Shown piece after piece: positions 1 to 8,877 of a DNA stretch of 64,000 nucleotides; the stretch's first letter is position 1, and every line of letters starts with the position of its first letter. The notes under the pieces are model-generated. The model was given only the letters and a program-made list of their open reading frames with translations, was not told the origin of the DNA and searched no databases. The translations under genes were made by a program, and so were the position numbers. This stretch comes from Pseudomonas entomophila (lineage in GTDB: Bacteria; Pseudomonadota; Gammaproteobacteria; Pseudomonadales; Pseudomonadaceae), in assembly GCF_013523165.1 (NCBI RefSeq), contig NZ_JAAMQI010000013.1, positions 1 to 64,000 on the forward strand. The letters run 5' to 3'.

Positions 1-23
1 GCATTCCTTATCGGCGCTTGGGT

Positions 24-103
24 GAAGGGAGGAGGGGCGAAATCTCCCACGGTCTGTACTGCGCGAACAGTCAGAAGCGGATCTAGTCCCTCCTCCTCCC
101 TTC
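24..103. repeat. Inverted repeat with nested hairpin, unknown function
   Basis: Positions 24-35 (GAAGGGAGGAGG) are the exact reverse complement of 92-103. The 56-base loop holds a smaller imperfect hairpin (TCTG-T-ACTG against CAGT-CAGA, about 53-74). No T-run follows on the plus strand, so it is not an obvious terminator. It may be the 3' end of a transcript entering from outside the window or a structured RNA. Confidence 0.4.
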
Positions 104-118
104 AAGTCCTACCATACA

Positions 119-166
119 AGCGGCCCCTGTGCCGCGATCGGGCCCGCAGGGGCCGTAAAACCAGCG
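119..166 (+). repeat. Single REP element, family A
   Basis: The GC-rich palindromic unit (GCGGCCCCTGTGCCGCGAT, then GGGCCCGCAGGGGCCGTAAAA) recurs nearly unchanged at 41601-41649 and 19767-19812. It is a Pseudomonas-type repetitive extragenic palindrome and is here a solo copy. The rest of 1-223 has no gene that I can support. Confidence 0.8.
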
Positions 167-223
167 ATGGGGTGGCGGCAGTCAACCCGAACAGGCTCAG
201 CGACATGATACCGCCGCCGTACC

Positions 224-1033
224 TCAGTTGACGCTGTAACCGCGCCCGCTCAGACACGCCCCCAACGCTCGCCTGTACACCTGCGCGCCCTCACCCGGCG
301 GTGCATACCCCGCACCAGCCGGATCGAACCCCGACTGCTCCACTGCCCAGCCATGGCACTGGTAGCGATCCTGTTCCTGCTGCTGGGGCGGCTGCCCTTG
401 CGCCGGATAGGCGATGACATCGTAGCCGTTGCCCTGTTGTCCCTCGGCATTGGCAGCGCCCTGCCCCACCTGGGCCGGGTTGACCACCACGTACTCCCCG
501 CTCTCGGGCTGATACTGGTAGTAGGCATCGGCCACCCCGTAGAGCAACGTACCGCCCGCCCACACTTCACGGGCATAGGGCGGCAGGTAGCCGACCCGCG
601 CGCCGAACGGTGGACGCACCACGACGTAGCCCGGCCCCTGGGGCTGGTACCAGTAGCCGCCCGAGAAGAAGTAGTCCCGCCCGCGGTAAGGGACTTTCCA
701 GTAGCGGTCGGGAAATTGCCCGATGGCCTGACCCGGACGGTAGCGCGGCCCCGGCCCCCAACCGTCCCCAGGTTCGCCAGGCCGCCCTCCCCAGCCGTCA
801 CCCGGACGCTGCCCAGGGCCGCCCGCCTGCCAGCCGCGCCCGTCGCCGGGACGCCGTGGGATGTCCTGGTAATAGCCTGGGCGCGGCGGCTGGGTCTGGC
901 GTACTTCGTCGCGCGACTGCAATGGGGAATGGCCGGGGCCTGGCCCGGCGTTCGGATCCTGGGCCCAGGCAGACAAACCACTGACCATGCAGCACACCGT
1001 CAGTGCCGCCCACTGCCATACACGCAACGTCAT
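224..1033 (-). CDS. Secreted DUF6515-type protein
   Basis: This is a 269-residue protein with a signal peptide (MTLRVWQWAALTVCCMVSG, cleaved after about SAWAQ). A Pro/Gly/Arg-rich low-complexity linker follows, at about 27-110. The C-terminal part is rich in Tyr, Gly and Pro (RGRDYFFSGGYWYQP, GYLPPYAREVW) and matches my recollection of the DUF6515 domain of Pseudomonas exported proteins. The ATG at 1033 is preferred because it has a GAGGGC ribosome site and a clear signal peptide; the frame stays open far upstream but looks non-coding. It is probably periplasmic or surface located, and its function is unknown. Confidence 0.8.
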   Translation of the reverse strand: MTLRVWQWAALTVCCMVSGLSAWAQDPNAGPGPGHSPLQSRDEVRQTQPPRPGYYQDIPRRPGDGRGWQAGGPGQRPGDGWGGRPGEPGDGWGPGPRYRPGQAIGQFPDRYWKVPYRGRDYFFSGGYWYQPQGPGYVVVRPPFGARVGYLPPYAREVWAGGTLLYGVADAYYQYQPESGEYVVVNPAQVGQGAANAEGQQGNGYDVIAYPAQGQPPQQQEQDRYQCHGWAVEQSGFDPAGAGYAPPGEGAQVYRRALGACLSGRGYSVN

Positions 1034-1112
1034 GGGATTGCCCTCGATAGGGGATCGTTCGATAAGGCGCAGTCTATAACGCCATCGGGGCTCGCGGACG
1101 AATTCCAGGCAC

Positions 1113-1143
1113 GAAAAAAGGGAGGCCCGAGGGCCTCCCTTTC
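1113..1143 (-). terminator. Rho-independent terminator, stronger on the minus strand
   Basis: A perfect 8-bp stem (GGGAGGCC/GGCCTCCC) closes a 4-base loop. Read on the minus strand it is followed by six Ts; on the plus strand only three Ts follow. It lies upstream of the DUF6515 gene, so it must end a minus-strand transcript starting between here and the lrp gene, where no convincing ORF exists. Confidence 0.8.
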
Positions 1144-1351
1144 GAAAGATGTCGTCCGTGCTCGACGCTTGTGGCGCCGGCTCACCTCGCCTCGTCTTCT
1201 GGACGGGGCGTAGCCCGGGGGCCTGGCGACTCCTGTGAGAGCGTCTGGCCGCAACCGCCTGCATAAGGCCGGTCGCCGTGGACTGATGTCCGGGCAGTGA
1301 TTCTGTGGATAACGATAAGGGATCGACGGCGGCAGAGGATTGCGAAGATTG
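1113..1351 (-). ncRNA. Candidate small RNA
   Basis: A minus-strand terminator at 1113-1143 has no gene to serve. Reading upstream on the minus strand there is a promoter-like pair, TTGAGT (1387-1382) and TATTTA (1363-1358), with an 18-base spacer, predicting a start near 1351 and a transcript of about 240 nt. The transcript can fold locally (for example CCCCGTC-CAGAA-GACGAGG near 1192-1210, with one mismatch). I do not recognise it as a known RNA family. The promoter would overlap the control region of the divergent lrp gene. Confidence 0.35.
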
Positions 1352-1429
1352 CTGGATTAAATAGGACTTGCGCAATTTTTGACTCAAGATCAATAATTCG
1401 CCGCAATCCAGATAGAAAAGGCTTCTTCC

Positions 1430-1906
1430 ATGAGCAAACTCGACCGTTACGACCTGAGCATTCTTGCCGAATTGCAGCGCGATGCGCGCATCTCCAACCA
1501 GGAACTGGCCGAGCGCATCGGCCTGTCGCCCTCGCCGTGCTCGCGCCGGGTCAAGCAGTTGGAAGACGATGGCTACATCGCGCGCCAGGTCGCCCTGCTC
1601 GATCGCAAGAAACTGGGCCTGAGCCTGACCGCCTACGTGCTGATCGGCATGGACCGCCACACGCCCGAGCGCTTCGAGACCTTCGAGGCGGCGATCCGCA
1701 GCCTGCCGCAGGTGCTCGAGTGCTGCCTGGTCACCGGGATCGATGCCGACTACCAGCTCAAGGTCGTGGTGCCGGACATGGACCACTACCAGAAGCTGCT
1801 GCTGGGCAGCCTGACCCGCATCGAAGGCGTCACCAGCGTGCGCTCGAGCTTCGTGCTCAACCAGGTGCTGGCCAGCACCGAGATGCCCCTGACCCACTTG
1901 CGGTAA
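1430..1906 (+). CDS. Lrp/AsnC family transcriptional regulator
   Basis: This 158-residue protein has the family's usual length. An N-terminal winged helix-turn-helix covers about residues 5-55 (ISNQELAERIGLSPSPCSRRV is the helix-turn-helix) and is followed by a RAM/AsnC ligand-binding domain (about 65-150; VTGIDADYQLKVVV, GVTSVRSSFVL). Lrp-type proteins are DNA-binding oligomers that usually respond to an amino acid. It sits alone, divergent from the candidate small RNA and DUF6515 gene. The ATG at 1430 has AAGG about 10 bases upstream. The effector cannot be told from sequence. Confidence 0.92.
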   Translation: MSKLDRYDLSILAELQRDARISNQELAERIGLSPSPCSRRVKQLEDDGYIARQVALLDRKKLGLSLTAYVLIGMDRHTPERFETFEAAIRSLPQVLECCLVTGIDADYQLKVVVPDMDHYQKLLLGSLTRIEGVTSVRSSFVLNQVLASTEMPLTHLR

Positions 1907-1998
1907 GTGCGGGGGTCGCAAGCCGCAGCGTCGCCTCAACGCCCTGTCGACACCTGACGCTGCGCACTACCGTTCGCTCGTAGCGCGCAGCGTGCCGC

Positions 1999-2622
1999 TC
2001 ACACCCTGCCGTCCTTCCACATCCCAGGCTCGAGCCCGTCCAGTGTCCAGTCGCCGATGCGCACGCGCACCAGGCGCAGGGTGGGCAGGCCGACGGCGGC
2101 GGTCATGCGCCGGACCTGGCGGTTGCGGCCTTCGCGGATGACCAGTTCCAGCCAGTGCGTGGGCACGTTCTTGCGAAAGCGTACCGGCGGGTTGCGTGGC
2201 CAGAGGGTCGGCTCGTCCAGGCGACGGGCCTCGGCTGGCAGGGTCAGCCCGTCGTTGAGCTGCACGCCGTCGCGCAGGCGCTGCAACTGCTCGTCGTTCG
2301 GCTCGCCCTCCACCTGCACCCAGTACGTCTTGGGCAGCTTGTGCCGAGGGTCGGCGATGCGTGCCTGCAAGCGCCCGTCGTTGGTCAGCAGCAGCAGACC
2401 TTCGCTGTCGCGGTCCAGGCGCCCGGCCGGGTACACACCAGGCACGTCGATGTAGTCCTTGAGCGTGGCGCGCCCTTCGCCGTCGCTGAACTGCGTCAAC
2501 ACGTCGAACGGCTTGTTGAACAGGATCAACCGCGTTTCAGCGGGCGCGGCCTTGGCCGGGCGGCGGGGACCGGTGGGCCGCGTCGAGGGACGACGCGGCG
2601 TGGGGCGGGACGGCGGTGGCAT
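1999..2622 (-). CDS. rluE: 23S rRNA pseudouridine synthase RluE
   Basis: This is a 207-residue RsuA/RluB/E/F-type pseudouridine synthase. A basic Pro/Arg-rich tail (about 1-28) precedes the catalytic domain, with the signature [17 protein letters not shown] placing the catalytic Asp at residue 70. Further family motifs are [22 protein letters not shown] and [17 protein letters not shown]. There is no S4 domain, as in E. coli RluE, which modifies U2457 of 23S rRNA; the WPRNPP segment also matches RluE. It lies 6 bases downstream of amn on the same strand. Confidence 0.92.
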   Translation of the reverse strand: MPPPSRPTPRRPSTRPTGPRRPAKAAPAETRLILFNKPFDVLTQFSDGEGRATLKDYIDVPGVYPAGRLDRDSEGLLLLTNDGRLQARIADPRHKLPKTYWVQVEGEPNDEQLQRLRDGVQLNDGLTLPAEARRLDEPTLWPRNPPVRFRKNVPTHWLELVIREGRNRQVRRMTAAVGLPTLRLVRVRIGDWTLDGLEPGMWKDGRV

Positions 2623-2628
2623 GCAACC

Positions 2629-4092
2629 TCAGCGGAACGGCGGCTCATCGAAGCTGCGCAGTTTACGCGAATGCAGGGCGTCGAGCTCGGTGCGCAGCAG
2701 GTCGAGGGCGGCGATGCCGATCTTCAGGTGCTGGCTGACGGCGCGGTTGTAGAAGGCGTTGGCCGAACCGGGCAGCTTGATCTCGCTGTGCAGCGGCTTG
2801 TCCGACACGCACAGCAAGGTGCCGTAAGGGACGCGCAGGCGATAGCCCTGGGCGGCGATGGTACCGCTTTCCATGTCCACGGCGACGGCACGCGACAGGT
2901 TGATCAGCGGGCGCTCCTGGGCCCAGCGCAGCTCCCAGTTGCGGTCGTCGTAGGTCAGCACGGTGCCGGTGCGCAGGCGCTTCTTGAGCTGGTCGCCGCG
3001 CTCGCCGGTGATCTGCGCCGCCGCTTCCTGCAAGGCCAGCTGGACTTCGGCCAGCGCCGGGATCGGGATGTTCGGCGGCACCACACGGTCGAGGATGCCA
3101 TCGCGGCGCATGTAGGCATGCGCCAGCACGTAGTCGCCGATGGTCTGCGATTGGCGCAGCCCGCCACAATGGCCGATCATCAGCCAGCAGTGCGGGCGCA
3201 GCACGGCCAGGTGGTCGGTGATGTTCTTGGCGTTGGACGGGCCCACCCCGATGTTGACCAGGGTGATGCCGTCGCCGTCGGCAGCGATCAGGTGGTAGGC
3301 CGGCATCTGGAAGCGGTGCCAGACCACGCCACTGACCAGCGCTTGCACCTGGTCTTCCGGCACGTCCTTCTCGATCACCACGTTGCCAGGCAGCACCATG
3401 CGCACGAAGCGCGGGTCCTGGCGCAACTGCTCCAGGCCATGGGCGATGAACTGGTCGACGTAGCGGTGGTAGTTGGTCAGCAGGATCCAGGGCTGCACGT
3501 GCCGCCAGTCGCTGCCGGTGTAATGCACCAGGCGGCGCAGCGAGAAATCCACCCGCGCCGCGTCGAACAGGGCCAGGGGCAAGGTCTCGGCGCCGTCCCA
3601 GTCGTACAGGCCATCGGCGATGTCGTCGGTGGCCGCCGACAGGTCGGTGCTGGGAAACACCCGCGCCAGCTGGGCGGCGGTGATGCCGCTGCCGGCCAGC
3701 TCGTCGCCCTGCTCGACCACGTACGGGTAGGGGATGTCCTGGGCGCTGGCGCCGACCTCGACGGTGACGCTGAAGTCGCTCATCAGCGGGCGCAGCTGCT
3801 CGAGCAGGTAGTTGCGGAAGGCCTTGGGCTGGGTGATGGTCACGTTGTAGGTGCCGGCGACCTGGACCTTGGCGTAGGCGCGGGTGGTGACCGGTGCATC
3901 GCCCTGGCAGTAGTAGGTCAGCCGCAGCGCGGGGTAACGGTACAGCGCGCGCTCGTCGGCATCCGGTTCGGTGCGGTCCTTGAGGTAACGTTTCAGGGCC
4001 TGGCTGAGGGCGCCGGTGGCTTGTTCATGCAGCGCCGCGAGACGGTCGACGGCCTGCTCGGGGGTATCAACGACAACGAACGCTTGGCTCAC
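2629..4092 (-). CDS. amn: AMP nucleosidase
   Basis: This 487-residue protein has the length expected of AMP nucleosidase, which hydrolyses AMP to adenine and ribose 5-phosphate in purine salvage. The N-terminal half is the Amn-specific domain. The C-terminal half is the purine nucleoside phosphorylase-like catalytic domain (GVGPSNAKNITDHLAVLRPH, VAVDMESGTIAAQGYRLRVPYGTLLCVSDKP). The start is GTG at 4092 with AGGA six bases upstream. It is followed closely by rluE; aidB lies upstream with a gap of 69 bases. Confidence 0.95.
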   Translation of the reverse strand: MSQAFVVVDTPEQAVDRLAALHEQATGALSQALKRYLKDRTEPDADERALYRYPALRLTYYCQGDAPVTTRAYAKVQVAGTYNVTITQPKAFRNYLLEQLRPLMSDFSVTVEVGASAQDIPYPYVVEQGDELAGSGITAAQLARVFPSTDLSAATDDIADGLYDWDGAETLPLALFDAARVDFSLRRLVHYTGSDWRHVQPWILLTNYHRYVDQFIAHGLEQLRQDPRFVRMVLPGNVVIEKDVPEDQVQALVSGVVWHRFQMPAYHLIAADGDGITLVNIGVGPSNAKNITDHLAVLRPHCWLMIGHCGGLRQSQTIGDYVLAHAYMRRDGILDRVVPPNIPIPALAEVQLALQEAAAQITGERGDQLKKRLRTGTVLTYDDRNWELRWAQERPLINLSRAVAVDMESGTIAAQGYRLRVPYGTLLCVSDKPLHSEIKLPGSANAFYNRAVSQHLKIGIAALDLLRTELDALHSRKLRSFDEPPFR

Positions 4093-4161
4093 ACTGTGTT
4101 TCCTGTCTGGACTTGCAAGCGTTCCATCTTGCCTAGGTTCACCGGCAAATACACCCCCCTC

Positions 4162-5814
4162 TCAGCCCGGCCAGGTGGGGGTCGCCCGCGCCAGCAGCGC
4201 CTGTACGTCGATCCCGCGCGGCAGACAGCCGTAGGCGCGCCCGCCCGGCGCCAGTCGGCTGCCGATGAAGGCCTCGCTGACCGTGTCGTCGCCCGCCTTG
4301 AGCAACACGCTGGCCTGCAGGGCCAGGGCAATGGCCTCGCTGAGCTGACGGGCGCGGTAAGGCAACTGGTCGGGGTCGGCCAACGCCTGCTGCAACGCGG
4401 CCACGTGCCGGGCCAGTCGTGCATCGCCATGGCCACCGTCCAGTTCGAGCCACAGCGCGTCGGCACAGCCGGGCGTCTTGGCCAGGGCGCGCAGCACGTC
4501 CAGGCACTGCACGTTGCCCGAGCCTTCCCAGATCGAGTTGACCGGCGCCTCGCGGTACAGCCGTGGCAGCACGCTATCCTCGACGTAGCCGGCGCCGCCC
4601 AGGCATTCGGCGGCCTCGTTGATCATGCCCGGCGCACGCTTGCAGACCCAGTACTTGCCCACCGCCGTCGCCAGGCGCACGAAGGCCACCTGGCGCGGAT
4701 CGCTCTGCTGGTCCAGGGCCTGGGCCAGGCGCAGGCTCAAAGCCAACGCCGCCTCGCTCTCCAGCGCCAGGTCGGCGAGCACGTTCTGCATCAACGGCTG
4801 CTCGGCCAGCGGGCGGCCGCCGACCTGGCGGTGCGCGCAGTGATGGGTTGCCTGGGTCAGGGCCTGGCGCATCAGGGCGCTGGAGCCGAGCAGGCAGTCG
4901 AAGCGGGTCAGGCTCACCATCTCGAGGATCGTGGCGAGGCCGCGGCCTTCCTCACCGACCATCCAGGCCAGGGCGCCACGCAGTTCGATTTCGCTGGAGG
5001 CGTTGGAGCGGTTGCCGAGCTTGTCCTTCAGGCGCTGGATGTACAGCAGGTTGCGGCTGTCGTCGGGCCGGTGCCGGGGCAGCAGAAAGCAGCTCAGGCC
5101 CTGGTCGGTCTGCGCCAGGGTCAGAAAGGCGTCGCTCATCGGGGCCGAACAGAACCACTTGTGCCCGACCAGTTCATAGGCCTGGCCCGGACCGGGCTGC
5201 CCGACCGGCCAGGCGCGGGTGGTGTTGGCACGCACGTCGGTGCCGCCCTGCTTTTCGGTCATCGCCATGCCCAGGGTGACCCCGGCCTTGTGCCCCACGC
5301 CGATGTTGCGCGGGTCATAGGTCGGCGCCAGGACCTTCGGCAGCCAGTCGGCGGCCAGGCTCGGCTGGCGGCGCAGGGCCGGCACGGCGGCGAAGGTCAT
5401 GGTCAGCGGGCAGCCACTGCCGGCGTCGGCCTGCATGTGCAGGTAGACCAGGCCCGCGCGCGCGACGTGTGCGCCGTCACCAGGCGCGGCCCACGGCAAT
5501 GCCGGCAGGCCGTGCTCGACTGCGGTGCGCATCAGCGTGTGATAGGCCGGGTGGAACTCCACCCAGTCGATGCGGTGGCCGTAGCGATCATGGCTGCTGA
5601 AACGCGGCGGGTGACGCTCGGCGAGCACGCCGGCGTCCATCAGCGGGCCACCGGCCAGCGCGCCGTAGGCGTCCAGGCGTGCCTCGGCCCAGGCGGCACC
5701 GTGGCGCCGTATCCCCTGCTGCAACGGCAGGTCCAGCCGATAGAGGTTGGCGCCGTCCAGCGGCGGGGGCTGGTTGGTGACCACATGGGTCTCGGCGAAC
5801 GCGTGCAAAGGCAT
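4162..5814 (-). CDS. aidB: AidB-type acyl-CoA dehydrogenase
   Basis: This 550-residue protein aligns end to end with my recollection of E. coli AidB: an N-terminal NQPPPLDGANLY, then GMAMTEKQGGTDVRANTT, VGHKWFCSAPMSDAFL, RLKDKLGNRSNASSEIE, and LYREAPVNSIWEGSGNVQCLDVLR near the C-terminus. AidB is a flavoprotein of the acyl-CoA dehydrogenase fold that binds DNA and is induced by alkylation damage in E. coli. No ada or alkB lies beside it. Family membership is clear; a role in alkylation response is inferred. Confidence 0.9.
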   Translation of the reverse strand: MPLHAFAETHVVTNQPPPLDGANLYRLDLPLQQGIRRHGAAWAEARLDAYGALAGGPLMDAGVLAERHPPRFSSHDRYGHRIDWVEFHPAYHTLMRTAVEHGLPALPWAAPGDGAHVARAGLVYLHMQADAGSGCPLTMTFAAVPALRRQPSLAADWLPKVLAPTYDPRNIGVGHKAGVTLGMAMTEKQGGTDVRANTTRAWPVGQPGPGQAYELVGHKWFCSAPMSDAFLTLAQTDQGLSCFLLPRHRPDDSRNLLYIQRLKDKLGNRSNASSEIELRGALAWMVGEEGRGLATILEMVSLTRFDCLLGSSALMRQALTQATHHCAHRQVGGRPLAEQPLMQNVLADLALESEAALALSLRLAQALDQQSDPRQVAFVRLATAVGKYWVCKRAPGMINEAAECLGGAGYVEDSVLPRLYREAPVNSIWEGSGNVQCLDVLRALAKTPGCADALWLELDGGHGDARLARHVAALQQALADPDQLPYRARQLSEAIALALQASVLLKAGDDTVSEAFIGSRLAPGGRAYGCLPRGIDVQALLARATPTWPG

Positions 5815-5973
5815 GGGGCGACTCCCGATCCGGGGCAGGTCAGGACAGTGAAGCAGCGCCGGGCCGGATGCTCAAGCAGGTGGCTCGGCACGCGCCGCGC
5901 GTGGCCCCAGGGCCTTGCGTCACGACCATGGGACGGAGGCACCTGGAACCGTTTGGTGGTAAGCTCGCCCTCC

Positions 5974-6771
5974 ATGACTATCTACAGCTCTCGCCCCGTT
6001 GTCCTCTGTCTGTCCGGCCATGACCCCAGTGGTGGCGCCGGCCTGCAGGCAGATATCGAAGCCCTGATCGCCCAAGGTTGCCATGCGGCCCCCGCCGTCA
6101 CCGCCTTGACCGTGCAGGATACCGTCAATGTGTCCGACTTCCGGGTGCTGGACCGCGCGTGGGTGCTGGCCCAGGCCAACGCCGTGCTCGCCGACGCCTG
6201 CGTGGCGGCGGTCAAGCTGGGCATGCTCGGCTCGCTCGAGATGGTCGACACGGTCGCCGAGCTGCTGCGGGCACACCCGCACCTGCCGATGGTCTGCGAC
6301 CCGGTGCTGCGCGCCGGCGGCGGTGGGCGCCTGGGCAAGGACGAGGTCGGCTATGCCGTGCGCGAGCACCTGCTGCCCCTGGCGACGATCGCCACGCCCA
6401 ACCTGCCCGAGGCACGTATCCTGGCCGAGCTGCCGGACGGCACGGCGGACCAGTGCGCCGACAAGCTGCTGCCCTACTGCCAGCACCTGCTGATCACCGG
6501 CGGGCACGGCGACGAGCAGCAGATCCACAACCGTCTCTACAGCCGCGACGGCGACTGCCAGGTCTGGACCTGCGAGCGCCTGCCGGGCAGCTACCACGGG
6601 TCGGGCTGCACCCTGGCCAGTGCCCTGGCCGGTCGCCTGGCCCAGGGCGAACACCTGCACAGCGCGGTACGCAGCGCGCTGGACTACACCTGGCGCACGC
6701 TGCGCGACGCCGAACAGCTGGGCCGGGGCCAGTACGTGCCACGCCGGTTGCCGCTGGATTTCTGTTCCTGA
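5974..6771 (+). CDS. thiD: Hydroxymethylpyrimidine/phosphomethylpyrimidine kinase
   Basis: This 265-residue ribokinase-fold enzyme phosphorylates HMP-P to HMP-PP for thiamine synthesis. Visible motifs are [19 protein letters not shown] near the N-terminus, [20 protein letters not shown], and the C-terminal anion-hole motif [18 protein letters not shown]. The ATG at 5974 fits the family N-terminus; the much longer open frame upstream is antisense to aidB. ThiE follows after 17 bases, so the two probably form an operon. No TPP-riboswitch signature is seen upstream. Confidence 0.96.
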   Translation: MTIYSSRPVVLCLSGHDPSGGAGLQADIEALIAQGCHAAPAVTALTVQDTVNVSDFRVLDRAWVLAQANAVLADACVAAVKLGMLGSLEMVDTVAELLRAHPHLPMVCDPVLRAGGGGRLGKDEVGYAVREHLLPLATIATPNLPEARILAELPDGTADQCADKLLPYCQHLLITGGHGDEQQIHNRLYSRDGDCQVWTCERLPGSYHGSGCTLASALAGRLAQGEHLHSAVRSALDYTWRTLRDAEQLGRGQYVPRRLPLDFCS

Positions 6772-6788
6772 CCTGCCACGAGGGCGAC

Positions 6789-7412
6789 ATGACACGACGC
6801 GGTCTGTATGCGATCACCGACAGCCAGCTCCTGGCCGGGCGGCTGCTGTCCCACGTCGAAGCGGCACTCGAAGGCGGCCTGGCGCTGCTGCAATACCGCG
6901 ACAAGAGCGGCGACGCGTCACGTCGCCAGGACGAGGCCGAGGCGCTGCGCGAGCTGTGCCAGCGCTACGGCACGCCACTGGTGATCAACGACGATGTGGC
7001 GCTGGCGGCCCGGCTGGGCGTCGGCGTGCACCTGGGCCAGACCGACGGGCCGCTGCACCCGGCGCGCGCGCAGCTGGGGCCGCAGGCCGTGATCGGCTCG
7101 ACCTGCCATGACCGTCTCGACCTGGCGCACCAGGCGCTGGAGCAAGGCGCCAGCTACGTGGCCTTCGGCCGTTTCTTCCACTCGATGACCAAGCCCGGCG
7201 CCCCGGCGGCCAGCCTCGAGCTGCTGGCCCAGGCGCGCGCGGAGCTGCCACTGCCGATCGCGGTGATCGGCGGCATCACCCTCGACAACGCCGCCCCGCT
7301 GGTCGCCCACGGTGCCGACCTGCTGGCGGTGATCCACGGCCTGTTCGGTGCCGACAGCGCGCAAGACGTCACCCGTCGCGCCCGCGCCTTCAACGCCCTG
7401 TTCGCCTCCTGA
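6789..7412 (+). CDS. thiE: Thiamine-phosphate synthase
   Basis: This 207-residue TIM-barrel enzyme joins HMP-PP and the thiazole phosphate to make thiamine monophosphate. Motifs are [62 protein letters not shown] and [12 protein letters not shown]. The start at 6789 is preceded by GAGGGCG. It follows thiD closely on the same strand, and hemL begins 18 bases after it, suggesting cotranscription. Confidence 0.96.
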   Translation: MTRRGLYAITDSQLLAGRLLSHVEAALEGGLALLQYRDKSGDASRRQDEAEALRELCQRYGTPLVINDDVALAARLGVGVHLGQTDGPLHPARAQLGPQAVIGSTCHDRLDLAHQALEQGASYVAFGRFFHSMTKPGAPAASLELLAQARAELPLPIAVIGGITLDNAAPLVAHGADLLAVIHGLFGADSAQDVTRRARAFNALFAS

Positions 7413-7430
7413 TTCGAGAGAAGCCTTCTT

Positions 7431-8714
7431 ATGTCCCGTTCTGAATCCCTGTTCGCCCAAGCCCAGAAACACATCCCCGGTGGCGTGAACTCGCCCGTGC
7501 GCGCGTTCCGCAGCGTCGGCGGCACACCGCTGTTCTTCAAGCACGCCGAGGGCGCCTACGTCATCGATGAGGACGACAAGCGCTACGTCGACTACGTCGG
7601 TTCCTGGGGGCCGATGATCCTTGGCCATGGTCACCCGGAGGTGCTGGAGTCGGTGCGTCGCCAGCTGGTGCACGGCCTGTCCTACGGCGCGCCGACCGCG
7701 ATGGAAACCGAGATGGCCGACCTGGTCTGCTCGCTGGTGCCGTCGATGGAGATGGTGCGCATGGTCAGCTCCGGCACCGAGGCGACCATGAGCGCCATTC
7801 GCCTGGCCCGCGGCTACACCGGCCGCGATGCGATCATCAAGTTCGAAGGCTGCTATCACGGCCACTCCGACAGCCTGCTGGTCAAGGCCGGCTCCGGCCT
7901 GCTGACCTCCGGCGTGCCCAGCTCGGCCGGGGTGCCGGCAGACTTCGCCAAGCACACCCTGACCCTGCCGTTCAACGACCTGGCCGCGGTGGAAAAGACC
8001 CTGGCCGACGTGGGCCAGACCGTGGCCTGCATCATCGTCGAGCCGGTGGCCGGCAACATGAACTGCGTGCCCCCGGCACCGGGCTTCCTCGAAGGCCTGC
8101 GCGAGCAGTGCGACAAGCACGGCGTGGTGCTGATCTTCGACGAAGTGATGACCGGTTTCCGCGTGTCGCTGGGCGGTGCGCAAGGCCACTACGGCATCAC
8201 CCCCGACCTGTCGACCTTCGGCAAGATCGTCGGCGGCGGCATGCCGGTGGGCTGCTTCGGCGGCAAGCGCGCGATCATGGAATGCATCGCGCCACTGGGC
8301 CCGGTCTACCAGGCAGGCACCCTGTCCGGTAACCCGCTGGCCATGGCCGCGGGCCTGACCACCCTGCGCCTGATCAGCCGTCCGGGCTTCCACGACGAGC
8401 TGAGCGCCTTCACCAGCCGCATGCTCGACGGCCTGCAGCAGCGCGCCGATGCCGCGGGCGTGCCGTTCGTCACCACCCAGGCTGGCGGCATGTTCGGCCT
8501 GTACTTCACCGGCGCCGACGACATCGTCACCTTCGACGACGTGATGGGCAGCGATGCGGAACGCTTCAAGCGGTTCTTCCATCTGATGCTCGAGGGCGGC
8601 GTGTACCTGGCCCCGAGCGCCTTCGAAGCCGGCTTCACCTCGATCGCTCATGGCGAGACCGAGCTGAAGATCACGCTGGACGCCGCGGAAAAGGCCTTCG
8701 CCGCGCTGAAATGA
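7431..8714 (+). CDS. hemL: Glutamate-1-semialdehyde 2,1-aminomutase
   Basis: This 427-residue PLP enzyme converts glutamate-1-semialdehyde to 5-aminolevulinate in haem synthesis by the C5 pathway. Key features are [17 protein letters not shown] at the N-terminus, [35 protein letters not shown], and the PLP-binding Lys265 in [18 protein letters not shown]. Length and residue numbering match E. coli HemL. It lies just downstream of thiE. Confidence 0.98.
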   Translation: MSRSESLFAQAQKHIPGGVNSPVRAFRSVGGTPLFFKHAEGAYVIDEDDKRYVDYVGSWGPMILGHGHPEVLESVRRQLVHGLSYGAPTAMETEMADLVCSLVPSMEMVRMVSSGTEATMSAIRLARGYTGRDAIIKFEGCYHGHSDSLLVKAGSGLLTSGVPSSAGVPADFAKHTLTLPFNDLAAVEKTLADVGQTVACIIVEPVAGNMNCVPPAPGFLEGLREQCDKHGVVLIFDEVMTGFRVSLGGAQGHYGITPDLSTFGKIVGGGMPVGCFGGKRAIMECIAPLGPVYQAGTLSGNPLAMAAGLTTLRLISRPGFHDELSAFTSRMLDGLQQRADAAGVPFVTTQAGGMFGLYFTGADDIVTFDDVMGSDAERFKRFFHLMLEGGVYLAPSAFEAGFTSIAHGETELKITLDAAEKAFAALK

Positions 8715-8798
8715 GCGAACGCCCTCCCTGGCCCTTGCGTCCTTGCGCCGGTGGTCGGGGAGCCTGTCCCTGCATTCGCCAGAAAATCGAGTAAAACT

Positions 8799-8836
8799 TT
8801 GTAAGGTACGGGTGGCTTATCCCATAATGAGCCACC
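8799..8836 (+). promoter_or_regulatory. Promoter with an overlapping palindrome
   Basis: A sigma-70-like pair TTGTAA (8799-8804) and CATAAT (8823-8828) is spaced by 18 bases. A 26-base inverted repeat, GGTGGCTTAT (8811-8820) against ATGAGCCACC (8827-8836), matches at 9 of 10 positions and covers the -10 box, as an operator would. It should drive the Sel1-repeat gene at 8878. Confidence 0.55.
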
Positions 8837-8877
8837 AGAGACATTGGCCGCAGCTTTGCAGAGGTAAGTCGATCCCC

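Noticed and set aside
1304..1312. A perfect DnaA-box 9-mer (TGTGGATAA)
   Set aside because: It is a single box with no AT-rich unwinding region, dnaA or dnaN nearby. One match to a 9-mer is expected by chance in a window of this size order, so it is not an origin.
5815..5973. A possible TPP riboswitch ahead of thiD
   Set aside because: I looked for the conserved CTGAGA and ACCTG/GGATAATGCC-type elements and found none in the aidB-thiD gap.
2155..6771. A 1538-codon plus-strand open frame
   Set aside because: Only its last 265 codons are a gene (thiD). The rest is antisense to rluE, amn and aidB, has no family motifs and has the Gln/Val/Gly-rich composition typical of the shadow frame of GC-rich genes.
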